This document shows, in pieces, positions 36,722 to 47,894 of a stretch of DNA of 64,000 nucleotides (within the stretch, counting starts at the first letter, position 1; every line of letters begins with the position of its first letter). The position numbers and the translations under genes are program-made. The DNA lies in NCBI GenBank assembly GCA_027943335.1, contig BSBK01000526.1, forward strand, positions 135,001-199,000, given 5' to 3'. A model generated the notes under the pieces. That model saw only the letters and a program-made list of their open reading frames with translations, was not told the origin of the DNA and ran no database searches. Source of the DNA: Chamaecyparis obtusa. Its lineage: Eukaryota; Streptophyta; Pinopsida; Cupressales; Cupressaceae.

Positions 36722-37033
36722 AGGATCGAGGGGTCAGTGTTCATGAGCATGTTGAGGTTGAGTCCAGACAAAATGATGTGGCCAGATCAGGTAAAGAGCG
36801 CCACAGCTATGTTCTTTAAAATAATTAAATACTTGTAACAATTATAATAAAATATTTTTAATTTAACTCTTTTATTTGTTATTGTAGAGGACCCCCCTTT
36901 GCAGCAGCATAGGAATTTGAGATCATCAAGAACAAAGAACAAAACAACTGATGAAGGGGGAATTGATGATAACACTAATGCTCCTCTTAGAGCTTACATA
37001 GAAAAAAAAATTAGAAAGAAAAAAAAGAAATGA
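36722..37033 (+). pseudogene. Two-exon C-terminal tail of an unknown protein
   Basis: A stretch ending AGATCAG|GTAAAG (exon end 36790) and one starting TTGTAG|AGGACC (36888) join in phase to give ...VARSEDPPLQQH. The joined frame runs to TGA 37031-37033 with a very basic end (KKIRKKKKK). Donor, acceptor and phase are consistent, which suggests real spliced exons. It may be a captured gene or a remnant of a CACTA-encoded protein. The family is not recognised. Confidence 0.35.
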
Positions 37034-38060
37034 TTATCATCTACATACCTTAATTGATAATGACTAAATTTTATGTCTCAATGAATTTAATTATGTGCTA
37101 ATGAATTTTCATGAATTATGTGTTAATGTAGAATATTGATGAATGTTGTGTGTTAACGAATCTAATGTGTTAATGAATGTTATCATGTGATATTGATTGA
37201 ATGTTATCATGTGATATTGATTGAATGTTACATTTTATTAATGGTTGAAAGAATGAATGAATGTCAGATGTTAACAGGGAATGTAGAGATATGTTAGGGG
37301 GAGGGGGTGGGGCCAAATGAGCTTCCACCTTCACGTGGTTGGCCCTGTTTAGTAGAGAATATTAAACTATTCTCAAAACAAAGTGAAGCTCAATAAGATA
37401 CAAGTTTCAACTACAAATAGAATACTGCTAATCTATTGATATAACAATAGAATACTGCTAATCTATATCATCCAACAGTTTTACATTTGGGTTGAGTGCT
37501 TGAAGTGCCTAAGGCCCTAAACATTATCACTTGGTAAGAATATTTGGACAAGAACAATTACCTAGTTGAGAAGAGCTAGGATAATGTTTTACAATTGAAA
37601 TGAATAAAACATAAAACCAGTGAAACATGGGTGCAGGGATATGTTGGGATGGGGGGACGCCAGGACGAGTTTTAGGTGCGGGAAAAAAAAGGGCCTCAAT
37701 TTTGGGACAGCGAGGGGGAGGGGGGGAGGTACTACATACTATACATATATAACTTGAAATGTTAATTACAAAAAGATGTTTCAATTTAACATACCAAATT
37801 GAACTACTAAGTTACATACCAAATTGAAATACATGAACTAGAACCATTGAACATTCAACATAGTAACATAATCATTTAAACATAGTAATATAAACTTTAA
37901 AGTTATAAACATACAACTATCATGTTCTACTATCAAATGACAAAGATTCAAAATTCATTGTTCAAATATGAAATATCAATATGTCATATATGTAATAAGA
38001 TACATCATAAAGATGATCATGATTACAATATAACCTATTAAAAAAAATTAAAATATTGTA
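37034..38060. other. CACTA-1 interior with G-rich patches
   Basis: It holds repeated AATGTTATCATGTGATATTGATTG units (about 37170-37225, two tandem copies). Purine-rich patches lie at 37300-37330 and 37635-37735. No gene was seen. Confidence 0.45.
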
Positions 38061-38069
38061 TTTTATTTT

Positions 38070-38740
38070 ATTTTTAACCTTTATTGGACTTCCAAAATGG
38101 GAGACTTCTAGGCATCTCCTTCATGATCGAGGGACATCCAGACGTCTCCCTGTCTCCATCTAAGACTGCAAGATGTCTCCCATTGAAACAACAACGGAAT
38201 GGCTACTCTGCTCAACTATCAGGACACTGTCTCCCTATCCCAGGTGTGTCCCCATCTTGGAAACATCTAGGTTTTAGGGGGGAGACGTGTCTCCGAGTTA
38301 TCCTGGTAAAAACCCTACCTTTTTCTTGATGAATCACTTGCAAAATGAAATCTTCTTGCTCCTCTTGCTCCTTTTGATCTTGCAATCACTTACAAAATCA
38401 GTCTCCAAGCTATTTCAAACTCTTTTTCTCACTTTCATCTCAGTGGTTGCAAAAATGTGGATGCCAAATGAAACAAGCAGTAATAAAAAAAATTTTAAAA
38501 ACTTTTTAAAAATTATTTTTGGGGCTGCCATAGCTGACCGCACCCCATCCCATCCCAAGTGTGGTCGAGGGACACCTGGGCAGCACCCAAGCACCACACC
38601 CCCGCACCCAATACCTTGATCACCTGACTGGTGCGGGGATGGGTGTGGTTGGGGTGCGGTGGCTCCCAGCCGTTGGCACCCGGTACTCCAAGGTTTTGAG
38701 GAGGGTGCGCATCCCCGTGTTTCACAATCTTAAAAAAGGA
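38070..38740. repeat. GC-rich island of unknown origin
   Basis: Unlike its AT-rich surroundings, this block has repeated GTCTCCC / GGGAGAC phrases (38095-38300). It also has a C-rich then G-rich pair (CACCACACCCCCGCACCC at about 38592-38610 and GGTGCGGGGATGGGTGTGG at about 38630-38650) able to fold back. Open frames on both strands are compositional. It may be a separate small insertion. Confidence 0.4.
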
Positions 38741-38759
38741 ATAGTGTAAAAACTGAGAA

Positions 38760-40304
38760 GGCTATAATGCCTTGTACGCTCTGCATTATGTCCTAATCAT
38801 TTCATTGAGCCAATATGATCGCCTCCAACTGAGGCCTTCTCCCTTTTATATTAGAAAATTATAGTAGGTTCATTCTATGCTGGTGATATTTTTATTAGAT
38901 GAAAAGTTAAGCGTACATTACTATTTACTAATATTTAAAATGATTATGAAAATGCTTGTCAGGATCAAAACTTGAGAAATCACATAGTAAATCAAACTAA
39001 AAGCATTGATTTTGGCATGAGTTACACATTACATTCAATCAAGGAGATTATCACTTCATTAGGGAAAATGGAGATAACTTATTCTATAAATTTTTTGGAC
39101 TCGTGGTGAAATTTATCTATTTTAAAGCTACTTTACTTGCCTGTCACATCTCCCCACCCCCAGGATTGGTGTCTAGTCCATACTGTATTTGGATTCTGAA
39201 TTAGAGTCTTTTTGGATTTTGCTAGGGTGCGCTTATCTGTATTGAGGTTTATCTTGGACAAATACACACAAACCAATGCTGAATCCAATGGCATTTGATG
39301 AATTTTGCAGCAAACTTGTGGCAGTTTATGCATTTTTTGGTAGTTTTTAAGGTCTATCTGTGCCCAGTGTTCTTTGTTCTGCTACAATGTAGTCTACTAT
39401 TGTGGTATAGTGGAGATCTATCGATATAAAATGGTTATTGAGTAACATAAGGTTGTGGAGGCTTTTGTTGGAGAGCACAGGAAGCTTCATGTTGTTGCAA
39501 AGCTCCTTGCTATGGTGATATCTTTGCTTTGAGAATCCTTCTAGGGTTGTCAAAAGCCCATTGATTACTGTATTGCCATTTAGCTAGCAACCATTCGGGT
39601 TGGATAAACCCCTTTTGCCAATATGCAGAGGTGATGGCATGGACTTCTACAGTTCATAGGTGGGAAGGGTAATATTAGCAATGTACCCTCCTATTTTTGT
39701 TATAGTCTGTTAACTCTATGTTAGCAATAATGGTACCAATGATACCAAAATCTTACTTTAATTGTAATATATTTACAATGTAACACAGTTATTTATGTTA
39801 TAATTAAATTTATATATAATTTTCTATAGCTAATTCCTATTTTTAGGTTGATATTTATTTTCTTAGATTTTCATAGTTTTTTAGTACAGACAGACCTGAA
39901 CTCAACTTGGTTTTGCTAGATCCTCAAATCCACCCCTGAACCAAACCAAACCAGGATCTAAACTAGAACTAGCAACTTGGCTTTAAAGTCAACTATTGAA
40001 AAAGTATCTAGGCTTTTCTGCAGAACAAGACAAATAGGCTATAGCGATTAATGAAATTAAGATGAATGTTCTGAATAACTATATTTTTTACATAAAGCTA
40101 ATTATAGATGCATAAACATGCCTTTTTTTCAAGAAAAGAATTGTTCATGAAAATTGGGAATGATCAATTATTTTTTACTTAGTGGATGTTTATATTCCTT
40201 TAATTTATATGGACTTGAAGTTGAAGTTGTGTTGCACCAGTTTGTGCAGATGTATACCATCTTGATTTTAAAATCTATTTCTAAAAGCTTTAGCCTATTT
40301 GCAG
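38760..40304. other. Probable intron or repeat sequence upstream of the RUNKEL-like exons
   Basis: No coding motif was found, including the kinase N-terminus expected before the first RUNKEL-like exon. The lack of any exon 1 match suggests that only part of the gene was captured. Confidence 0.4.
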
Positions 40305-41020
40305 GTGTGGACTCTTCATTCCTTGGACCATCCTAATGTTCTGAAGTTTCATGCATGGTGAGTTAGTGATGATAGGTTGTGTTTCTTATTTCTAGTCCTT
40401 TTGTAGTCTAGTAATTTCTCCTGCTTTTCATTCCTATATTGTTTCATATGTGACGGCTCTACCATGTTGTAAGTCGTTAGTGAGTTTTGTAATGGATTGA
40501 GATGTTCTTTTCCACATTAATTAAAGTGAAGGAAATACAGATTGTTCATATAGAAAAGGAAAGATTTTGAAACTTAATTTGAGCATAAGTGTAACATGGT
40601 GCACAAATATACTCTATATTTGCATCTGATAGGTTTACCTTTTTAGATACAAGACTTCTGCACATCTATGGCTTGTGCTCGAGTACTGTGTTGGGGGGGG
40701 ATCTTCTAACATTATTATGGCAGGTAATTTTTTTGGATCCTATTACTTAGTAATCAATTCTTTGTTAACAAAGAAAATCATGTACAGAATTATTATAGGT
40801 AAGAATTTTCTGTAAATCTTATTTGTTAATAACCAACCCTTTCTTAACATACAAAATTATGTTTTTGTGTTAAGACTAGGGTAGTTTGATATTAAATTGT
40901 TTCCAAAAAACTGAAAATTGAATATGTTTTAGTCTTAATGCCTCCTACTTTTGGTCAACTGAGGTTCATATAAGGCATATAAACATTTTAGATAATATAC
41001 TTATAGTATGTTTGAAGTGT

Positions 41021-41027
<7 letters not shown>

Positions 41028-41083
<56 letters not shown>
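41028..41083 (+). repeat. (CT)n microsatellite
   Basis: An uninterrupted CT run of about 28 units lies in the intron-like gap between kinase and ARM exons. The open frame through it is only the repeat. Confidence 0.95.
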
Positions 41084-41085
<2 letters not shown>

Positions 41086-41231
41086 GTGGAAGCTGCAAGA
41101 TTCTCATTTGAAATTCATATAAGTTTTAGTTTCAATGTGTATGTTGCTATAAGCATACACTACCATGTGATGATTGATGTATCTTTAAAGAAGAAAAAAA
41201 TTCCTAGAAGCTTGTGTATATTTGGAGTGTC

Positions 41232-41235
<4 letters not shown>

Positions 41236-41293
<58 letters not shown>
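41236..41293 (+). repeat. Compound (GT)n(GA)n microsatellite
   Basis: A GT run of about 17 units is followed directly by about 12 GA units, about 150 bp after the CT run. Confidence 0.93.
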
Positions 41294-42403
41294 CCCAATC
41301 AAACAAAACAAACAAACAAAGGTGTGTGCAAATTCACATACACTCACACACACTCATAAGTGGATTCTAGTGTCTGCAAGAATGGCATTTTAAATCCATT
41401 CTTTTCCTCTGCTTTCCCCTACTTTATTTCTCTTGAATGTTTTCCCACAAATGATATTTAAAATTCAAATGCATATCCACTATAGGCTTGCACTGTTTTG
41501 TTATTTGAATGATTTTTTTTTGAGGAAGATAAAATTTTATAGGAACTTGTGTATGATTTGACTCTGTGTACACATGCACTTGTCTGTGTGGCCCTTCAGT
41601 AAGGGTATTGAATGCCATTCCTCGAAAGATGTGGAATATTGTTCACGTACAGACCATCAAGATGTTGCGGCAACTCCTCCTGGTGTTGGTCTTCAAAGAC
41701 GAGGTCAGAGGTCTGCAGGCTTTACTACTGAGATGGTTAAAGAGGTCTCCATGTCTCTAGCTAATGTGGATCCTTTGAAAGTCTCCATTAATCTGTCACA
41801 AGAACTGTGGCATCCATCTAATTTATTTTTGAAGCCAATTATGGTCAACAGGAAAACTGATAAGGCTACTAAGCCTATGCTTGATGCACACACACGTCCA
41901 TTTGATGCCCTCCCTACTTCTGAGTTCCTGAAACTCTCACAAGATAAACTAGAAGGTTTAGTAGAAGGTTTCTTTGGTCATATAATTTCTAGTATCGGTA
42001 GCAGCACAACTCTTGGGGAAAAATAGAATGCCTTAAAATACTTGGAAACCCTAAGTAGCAATGTGGAAGCAGCCAACATCTTAACCAATGGTTCAGTATT
42101 GTCCATGCTTGTTAAGATGCTGAGAATATCTAAACCAACTACTTTGCATGTTCAGCTTGTTTCAGTAATGGGTTTTTTGATTCGGCATGCAACTATTATT
42201 GAAGATGAAGTGGCAAGTTCAGGTATAGTTTCAGTGCTAACTGATGCTCTTCGAGATAAGAAGGAAAAAGTGAGAAGATTTGCTATGGCAGCCTTAGGTG
42301 AACTTTTGTTCTATATCTCCACTCAAAGTGAAAATTCTCTGAAGGCTATTGTTGGTCTAGAAAGTCCAGCAAAAGATAGTCGGTCAACACCATCTACATG
42401 GCA

Positions 42404-43010
42404 GGTTAGCCCCTAATTCTTGTGCCATTTATATCTAATATATGTGATGTACAGCCTTGGTATCCACAGTGAAAAATAGTGTTTTCAAGTAAACTTTGTG
42501 TGAGAATTCAAACTCTCCTACCCCTGCTTATGCTAGGGCACTCCTTACCAAAGCTCTACACTATTGAATGAACAAGTCTTTTGTAAACATTAAACACATT
42601 ATTTACCTGTAACTCCTCACAATGTTATTCATAGTCTGTTGTTCTGTCAGTGATGACACATTCTTGTATACCTTTTGTACCTCCTTTCCCACCAACTGTG
42701 CCAGTTTATTTTCTGTATGTTCTTTGATAGTTTCATCACTTGTCAAACTTTCTACTTTGTTCCAGTCCTTCCCAATTTCAAATCTATTCCTGTGACAAAC
42801 CAGTCACTCACCAATCTTGGTATATACCTAGCATAGAGATTCAAGTGTTCAAAAGGCTCTTCAAAAAAATCACTCTGTCTTATTTCATATACTGGATAGA
42901 GTGTTCTTCGAGAACAAGGTTCTCAACTAAACTCCAACTCCACAGACTTTCTTCATAGTCAAAGAGAACTAACACTCAGTCTTTCCACTAGACTCTTTAA
43001 TCATAGGCGA
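42404..43010. other. CACTA-1 interior with right copy of the subterminal direct repeat
   Basis: Intron-like text follows the ARM exon, with no next exon recognised. 42800-42960 resembles 32440-32600 in direct orientation. Confidence 0.45.
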
Positions 43011-43572
43011 ATTGCGATGGGGGTAATTTGTACCCAGAATAGGGTAATTTGTCCTAGAAATTTTTATTTTATTTTATTTTGTTTTCATCGCAATTGTGAC
43101 GCACACACAGTGAATTGTGATGGGGGCGCTGTATAGGCGATGCCCACTCCCGTCACATTTGCTTCGGGTGTTCATCGCACTTGCGATGGTTATCGCATGA
43201 TTGCATGTGGCTTCCCAAGCACATGCGACCATGTGACAAGCCATCGCAGTTGCACGGGTATTCGTCGCACTTGCGATGGTTATCGCATGATTGCATGCGG
43301 CTTCCCAAGCGCATGCGACCATGCGACAAGCCATCGTAGTTGCGCGGGTGGTCGTCGCCATTGCGATGCTAATATAAGGAATTGTAATGGGGTTGATGTC
43401 AGATTGAAGGGGCTTCATAGCGACAAATTGAATTCGTAATTGCGATGGAAATGGAAAGACGTCATATTTTGCGACTAAAAAATAGCGACGTCTATTACTG
43501 TCACAATTGCAACACATGGCTATCACAATTACGACACATAGCTGTCATAAATCGATGCCAAATTTATTAGTG
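43011..43572. repeat. CACTA-1 right subterminal and terminal region
   Basis: It is dense in TTGCGATGG, TCGCAATTG, GCGAC and related motifs up to the reversed terminal repeat ending TTATTAGTG at 43572. This motif type also occurs in the first 170 bp at the left end. Such subterminal repeats are where CACTA transposition proteins are known to bind in other systems. Confidence 0.7.
43165..43372 (+). repeat. 90-bp tandem repeat, each unit a long hairpin
   Basis: The unit starting CGGGT repeats at 43165, 43255 and 43345, exactly 90 bp apart. The third copy is partial and diverges by about 43372. Within each full unit TTGCGATGGTTATCGCATG... pairs with ...CATGCGACCATG(T/C)GACAAGCCATCGC, giving a stem of about 33 bases with a small loop at CTTCCCAAG. 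The core TCGCATGATTGCATG resembles the hairpin arms in the LARD-like LTRs. Confidence 0.88.
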
Positions 43573-43593
43573 CCCCCTCTCGGTTATCTAACA
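43573..43593 (+). repeat. Copia-2 5' LTR, last 21 bp
   Basis: CCCCCTCTCGGTTATCTAACA completes the LTR cut by CACTA-1 and abuts the primer site. Confidence 0.8.
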
Positions 43594-43595
43594 AT

Positions 43596-43608
43596 TGGTA
43601 TCAGAGCC
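43596..43608 (+). promoter_or_regulatory. Copia-2 primer binding site (initiator-Met tRNA)
   Basis: TGGTATCAGAGCC, an exact match to the canonical core, lies two bases after the LTR end. Confidence 0.92.
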
Positions 43609-43658
43609 TAGAGTGCTTGGAAAAGAAATTTTGAAAGACTTGAGATAAAGATCACAAG

Positions 43659-46600
43659 ATGTATAAGAGAGAGGTGCCCAAGCTAAATAAAGACAACTTC
43701 TCGACATGGAAAAGCAGAATGAGACTGCATATATCTAGAATTAGAGAATCTTCCACATACTACTTGACTAATGATTACATCCAACCTACCAGACCATTGA
43801 TTATTGATCAGATGAGAGATAGACATGAACACAATGTCTCAATGATAGAGATTGATGCTTCCTTAACAAATGCCAAATTTGAAGATGTGAATACATGCAC
43901 TACTACTAAATAAATGTGGGATAAACTTGCACTAGTTCACAGAGGAGATGCAAATGTGCTGAGGGAAAGACCTGAGAATCTTAGAGGAAAGTTTGATGAC
44001 ATGAAGATGAAAGAAGGAGAAAACATTTCACAATACAACAACCAAATTAAGGAGATTGTCAATGCTATCCAAGGACTAGGAGATGTTATTGATGAAGACA
44101 CAGTTGTGAGTAAAATTATTAAAACCTTGCTTCCTAATTATGCTATTAGAATCTCTGTAATCCATGAAATGAGTTCGGCTCTAAGTAATCAACTCACACT
44201 TGATAGACCGATCGGTAAAATGACTACTTTTGAGTTGAATAACTATTATAATAGTATTGTTCCAAATGTTGAGTCTTCATTTATGTCGTCCTTCAAAATT
44301 GGTAAATCAAGCAGTAAACACATGATAAGAAATAAGAGTGATAGTGATAGTGATGAGGATGAACTTGATGAACTTGAAGCATTAATGGCTAGAAGACTAT
44401 AGAAAGGTAAATGAAGATACAAAGGGAAATTACCTTTGGTATGTTTTAACTGTAAAGAGATTGGTCACATTGTAGCTAGATGTCCTAACTGCAAAGAAGA
44501 TGACAAAGACAATGAACGATCTGGTGAAAGAAATTTTAACAGATAAGATAACTGAGATCATAGAGGAAACCAACAGTATGATAGAAGAAGAAACTGAGAC
44601 TACACAGATAAAGGAAATAAAGCATGTTACCTTGTTGAAGATGATGATGACACCGACACCAACACTAATAAAGATATTGAGATGGTATTCATAGCTTTGA
44701 AAGAAGAAGAAGAAGAAGAAGAAGAAGAAAGGTATGTTGAAACAACACTTATTTCTAAAGTTATCAAGAATGATACATTGATTATTGATAGTGGTTGTAC
44801 ACATCATATGATTGGTGATGAAGAAAAATTTGAATACCTTGAACATTATAATGGTGGATCTGTTAAAATGGGAAATGATACACCTTGTCTAGTAAAAGGA
44901 AAAGGATCTATCTTGTTGAACAATAAGATCAGATGTGAGAATGCATATTAGGTGAAGGGACTTAACTATAATCTATTGAGTGTAGCACAACTAAATAACT
45001 CAAGTCAGTGAGTTTCATTTGAAAATAGAAAGGTGAAAATCTATGATGAGATTGGAAATTTGGTTAGTATTGGTGAACAATCAAAGGGTAATCTATCCTA
45101 TCTTGACAATGCTGAAACTTATTGTTTATTGGCTAGAAATGAAGATGTGTGGTTATGGAACAAAATTTTATGTCATTTGAATTTTGACAACATGGTTAAA
45201 ATAAGTAAGAAAATAAAATTTAGAGGCTTATCAAGCTTATCTAAACCTGACCATGTCATGTGTAAACAATATCAAATGGGAAAAATGCCAAAATCTAGTT
45301 TCAAGAAAAATAAATATTCATCTAAAGCTATTTTGGAGTTGGTTCATATTGACTTGTTTGGTCCTATGAGAACTCATAATTATCATGGTGATATATATTT
45401 TATCTTATTTATTGATGACTACTCTAGGATGATGACTGTTATGTTTTCTAAAGAAAAATATGAAGCTTTCAAGATGTTTAAATGGTATAAAGCTAAAGTT
45501 GAAAAAGAAAGTGGAAAGGAGTTAAAATGATTGAGATCAAATAGAGGTGGTGAGTTTATTTTTGATGATTTCACTAGATTTTGTAATGAGCATAGAATTA
45601 AAAGATAGATTTCTACACCGAGAACACCATAGCATAATGGAATTGTTGAAAGGAGGAATAGATCCATAGTTTATTGTGATAGAACACTAGTGATTGAAAA
45701 AGATGTTGCACAAATGTACTCGAGAGAAGTTTTTAGCACTATTGTTTACACATTGAACCAAGTACAATTGAAGAAATATTCAAAAAAGATACCCTATGAG
45801 TTATGGTATGGGTACACACCGAATGTAGGTTATTTCAAAATATTTGGAAGTAGATGTTACATTCTGAAAGATGATAAAAATGGGAAATTTGATTCAAAAG
45901 GTGATGAAAGAATATTCTTAGGATACTCTACTAAAATAAAAGCTTACAAATGTTTGAATAAGGTTTCTAACAAAATGATTGAAAGTGAAAATGTGAGGGT
46001 TGATGAGTTTGCTAAGAAAAATGATGAAGAAAGAAAAAAGGAACCAGAAGACTATGGTAGATTCACATACATTGAGCAACCTAACACTCTACCCAAGAAA
46101 CAAGTTGAAATTACCAATCAACAAGATAATGATACCGAGAATCAGGCTATAGAGATCAAGAATCAGGAAATAGTTATGGAGGAAGATCTTGATCCTATAC
46201 CAAATGAAGAACATAATGAAGAATACGTAACTAAGCATGTACTAGCAATATTTGTGAGGAGACACCATCCACAGAATTAGATTATTGGTGGCAAACAAGC
46301 TAGCATGATGACATGAAGTATGTTGAGAAACACCACATGTTTAGTTTGTGAATTTCAACCTAAAAATGTTAGGGATGCACTTGAAAATGATGAATGGATT
46401 AAAGCCATGAATGAGGAAATTGAGAAAATACTGAAGAACAAAACATGGACATTGGTACTGAGACTGAATGATAAGATTGTAATTGGAACCAAATGGATAT
46501 TTAGAAACAAATTGAATGAAAATGGTGAAGTCACTAGGAATAAGGCAAGACGTGTATGCAAAGGCTATGCACAAGAAGAAGCTATTGATTATGGTGAGAA

Positions 46601-47894
46601 TTGTAAACTAGTTTCAAGACTTGAAGGAGTTAGAATATTGCTTGCATATGCTTCCTGCAAAGGATTCAAAGTATATCAAATAGAATTCAAAACTTCATTT
46701 TTGAATGGAATACTTGAGGAAGAGGTATACATTGAACAACCTAGAGGTTTTGTTGATCCAAATCAGAAAAACATGGTATGTAAGTTTTACAAAGCACTAT
46801 ATGGACTGAAACAAGCACTGAGAGCATGGTATGGAAGACTGCATTCATATCTTATCAGTATTGAATTTGTTAGAACAAGTGAGAATAAAAATTTATATTT
46901 GAAAGGTGAAACTGATGATAAGATCCTTATTGTTGAAATTCTTTTTGATGATATCATATTTGGAGGACATGATAGTCTATGCAAATCATTTGTTGATGAA
47001 ATGAGAAAATAATTTGAAATGTCAATGTTTGGAGGGATTAAATTATTTCTTGGTTTGCAAATTCTACAACAAAGTGAAGGTATATTCATTACACAATCAA
47101 AGTACAACAAAGAAGTGTTGAAGACCTTTGGAATGGAAAATTCAAAACTAGTTGGTACACCGATGGTCATAGGATGAAAATTAACAAAGGATGATCAATC
47201 AACTGAAGTAAATCAAACACTAAACAGATCAATGATTGGAAAGTTGATGTATGTTGTGCATAGTAGACTAGATATTGCACATGCAGTTGGGATTCTAGCA
47301 AGATTTTCTGCTAATCCTAAATAATCACATATGATTTTTGTTTAGAGAGTTCTGAGATACTTGAAAAACACAGAGAACTATGGTTTATGGTACAAGAAAG
47401 AGGGAAATTTTGAGCTACAAGTTTACACCAATGCAGAATGGGCTGGAAACATTGATGATTGAAAGAGCACTACTGGTGGAGGATTTCTTTTGGGTGAAAT
47501 ATTATTTACTTGGATAAGCAAGAAACAAGGATGCATTTCTTAGTCCACTGCCAAAGTAGAATATGTTGTTGTTGCTGCTAATTGTTCAAATATTGCATGG
47601 ATAAAACAACTTTTGAAAGGAATGAATGAAGAGATCACCAATCTAGTGATAATATATTGTGACAACACAAGTGCTATAAAATTTTCTAAGAATCTAGTGA
47701 TGCATGGAAAGAAAAAGCATATATCCATAAAGTATCACTATTTGAGGGAACAAGTACAAGAAAAGAAAGTGAAACTAGAGTTTGTGAAATCAAAAGAATA
47801 ACTTGCAGATATCTTTACCAAACCCTTACCCAAGGATACATTTGAGTACTTGAGGACTAGACTAGGGGTCCATCCCATGTCTATCGGTCACTAA
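43659..47894 (+). pseudogene. Copia-2 gag-pol, broken
   Basis: The order is typical copia. Gag runs from ATG 43659 (YKREVPKLNKDNFSTW), with a CCHC knuckle CFNCKEIGHIVARC (about 44440-44482). An acidic linker is extended by a GAA run (about 44700-44728). Protease carries IIDSGCTHHM (about 44785-44812), followed by GAG-pre-integrase and integrase (HIDLFGPM...FIDDYSRMM at 45345-45430, TPRTPQHNGIVERRNR at 45620-45665). Reverse transcriptase is at 46320-47012 and RNase H runs to TAA 47892-47894. Stops include 43911 (TAA), 44401 (TAG), 44951 (TAG), 45528 (TGA) and 45606 (TAG). In reverse transcriptase the first catalytic Asp (usually QMD-V-K) is Glu (QIEFKTSF), and Y-V-D-D is L-F-D-D. It is dead. 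Confidence 0.87.

Larger units (their letters stand above)
40305..42403 (+). pseudogene. RUK: RUNKEL/FUSED-type kinase gene fragments captured in CACTA-1
   Basis: There are three exon-like pieces with proper splice borders. 40305-40357 (after TTTGCAG, before GTGAGT) encodes VWTLHSLDHPNVLKFHA. 40647-40723 (after TTTTAG, before GTAATT) encodes TSAHLWLVLEYCVGG. Both fit the N-lobe of the RUNKEL kinase (At5g18700 family), recalled from memory. 41600-42403 (after CCTTCAG, before GTTAGC) encodes an ARM/HEAT-type segment with NILTNG, KEKVRRFAMAALGELLFY and SPAKDSR. The rest of the kinase domain between 40.7 and 41.6 kb is missing. Defects include a run of eight Gs at 40693-40700 where seven would keep frame, a split Trp codon that now reads TGA, and a TAG at about 42024 in GEK*NAL, where Gln is expected. 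RUNKEL acts in phragmoplast microtubule organisation at cytokinesis. Confidence 0.75.
32248..43572. mobile_element. CACTA-1: non-autonomous CACTA (En/Spm-type) transposon carrying gene fragments
   Basis: The left end reads CACTAATACATTTGG. The right end, reversed, reads CACTAATAAATTTGG, so 14 of 15 bases agree. Both ends are bordered by CCC, a possible 3-bp target duplication in a C-rich stretch. Removing 32248-43572 rejoins a normal copia LTR end and primer site. The subterminal zones at both ends are rich in GCGAC/GTCGC and TTGCGA motifs, as CACTA ends often are. No transposase motif was found inside, so it is non-autonomous. It carries RUNKEL-like exons, a family B DNA polymerase fragment and unidentified exon-like pieces. 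Confidence 0.75.

Noticed and set aside
38084..38749. Overlapping frames on both strands in the GC-rich block
   Set aside because: They are proline/glycine-rich, compositional and without motifs.
41008..41271. Open frame through the CT and GT runs
   Set aside because: It is produced by the dinucleotide repeats (Leu-Ser and Cys-Val runs) and has no other content.
41574..42416. RUNKEL-like segment as a functional host gene
   Set aside because: It has a premature TAG, lacks most kinase exons and lies within transposon borders.
43165..43372. CRISPR-like spacing of the 90-bp repeats
   Set aside because: The units are contiguous tandem copies without unique spacers, in a eukaryotic transposon end.
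43074..43526. Long open frames on both strands in the CACTA-1 right end
   Set aside because: They mirror each other across the 90-bp tandem hairpins and reflect repeat structure, not protein coding.
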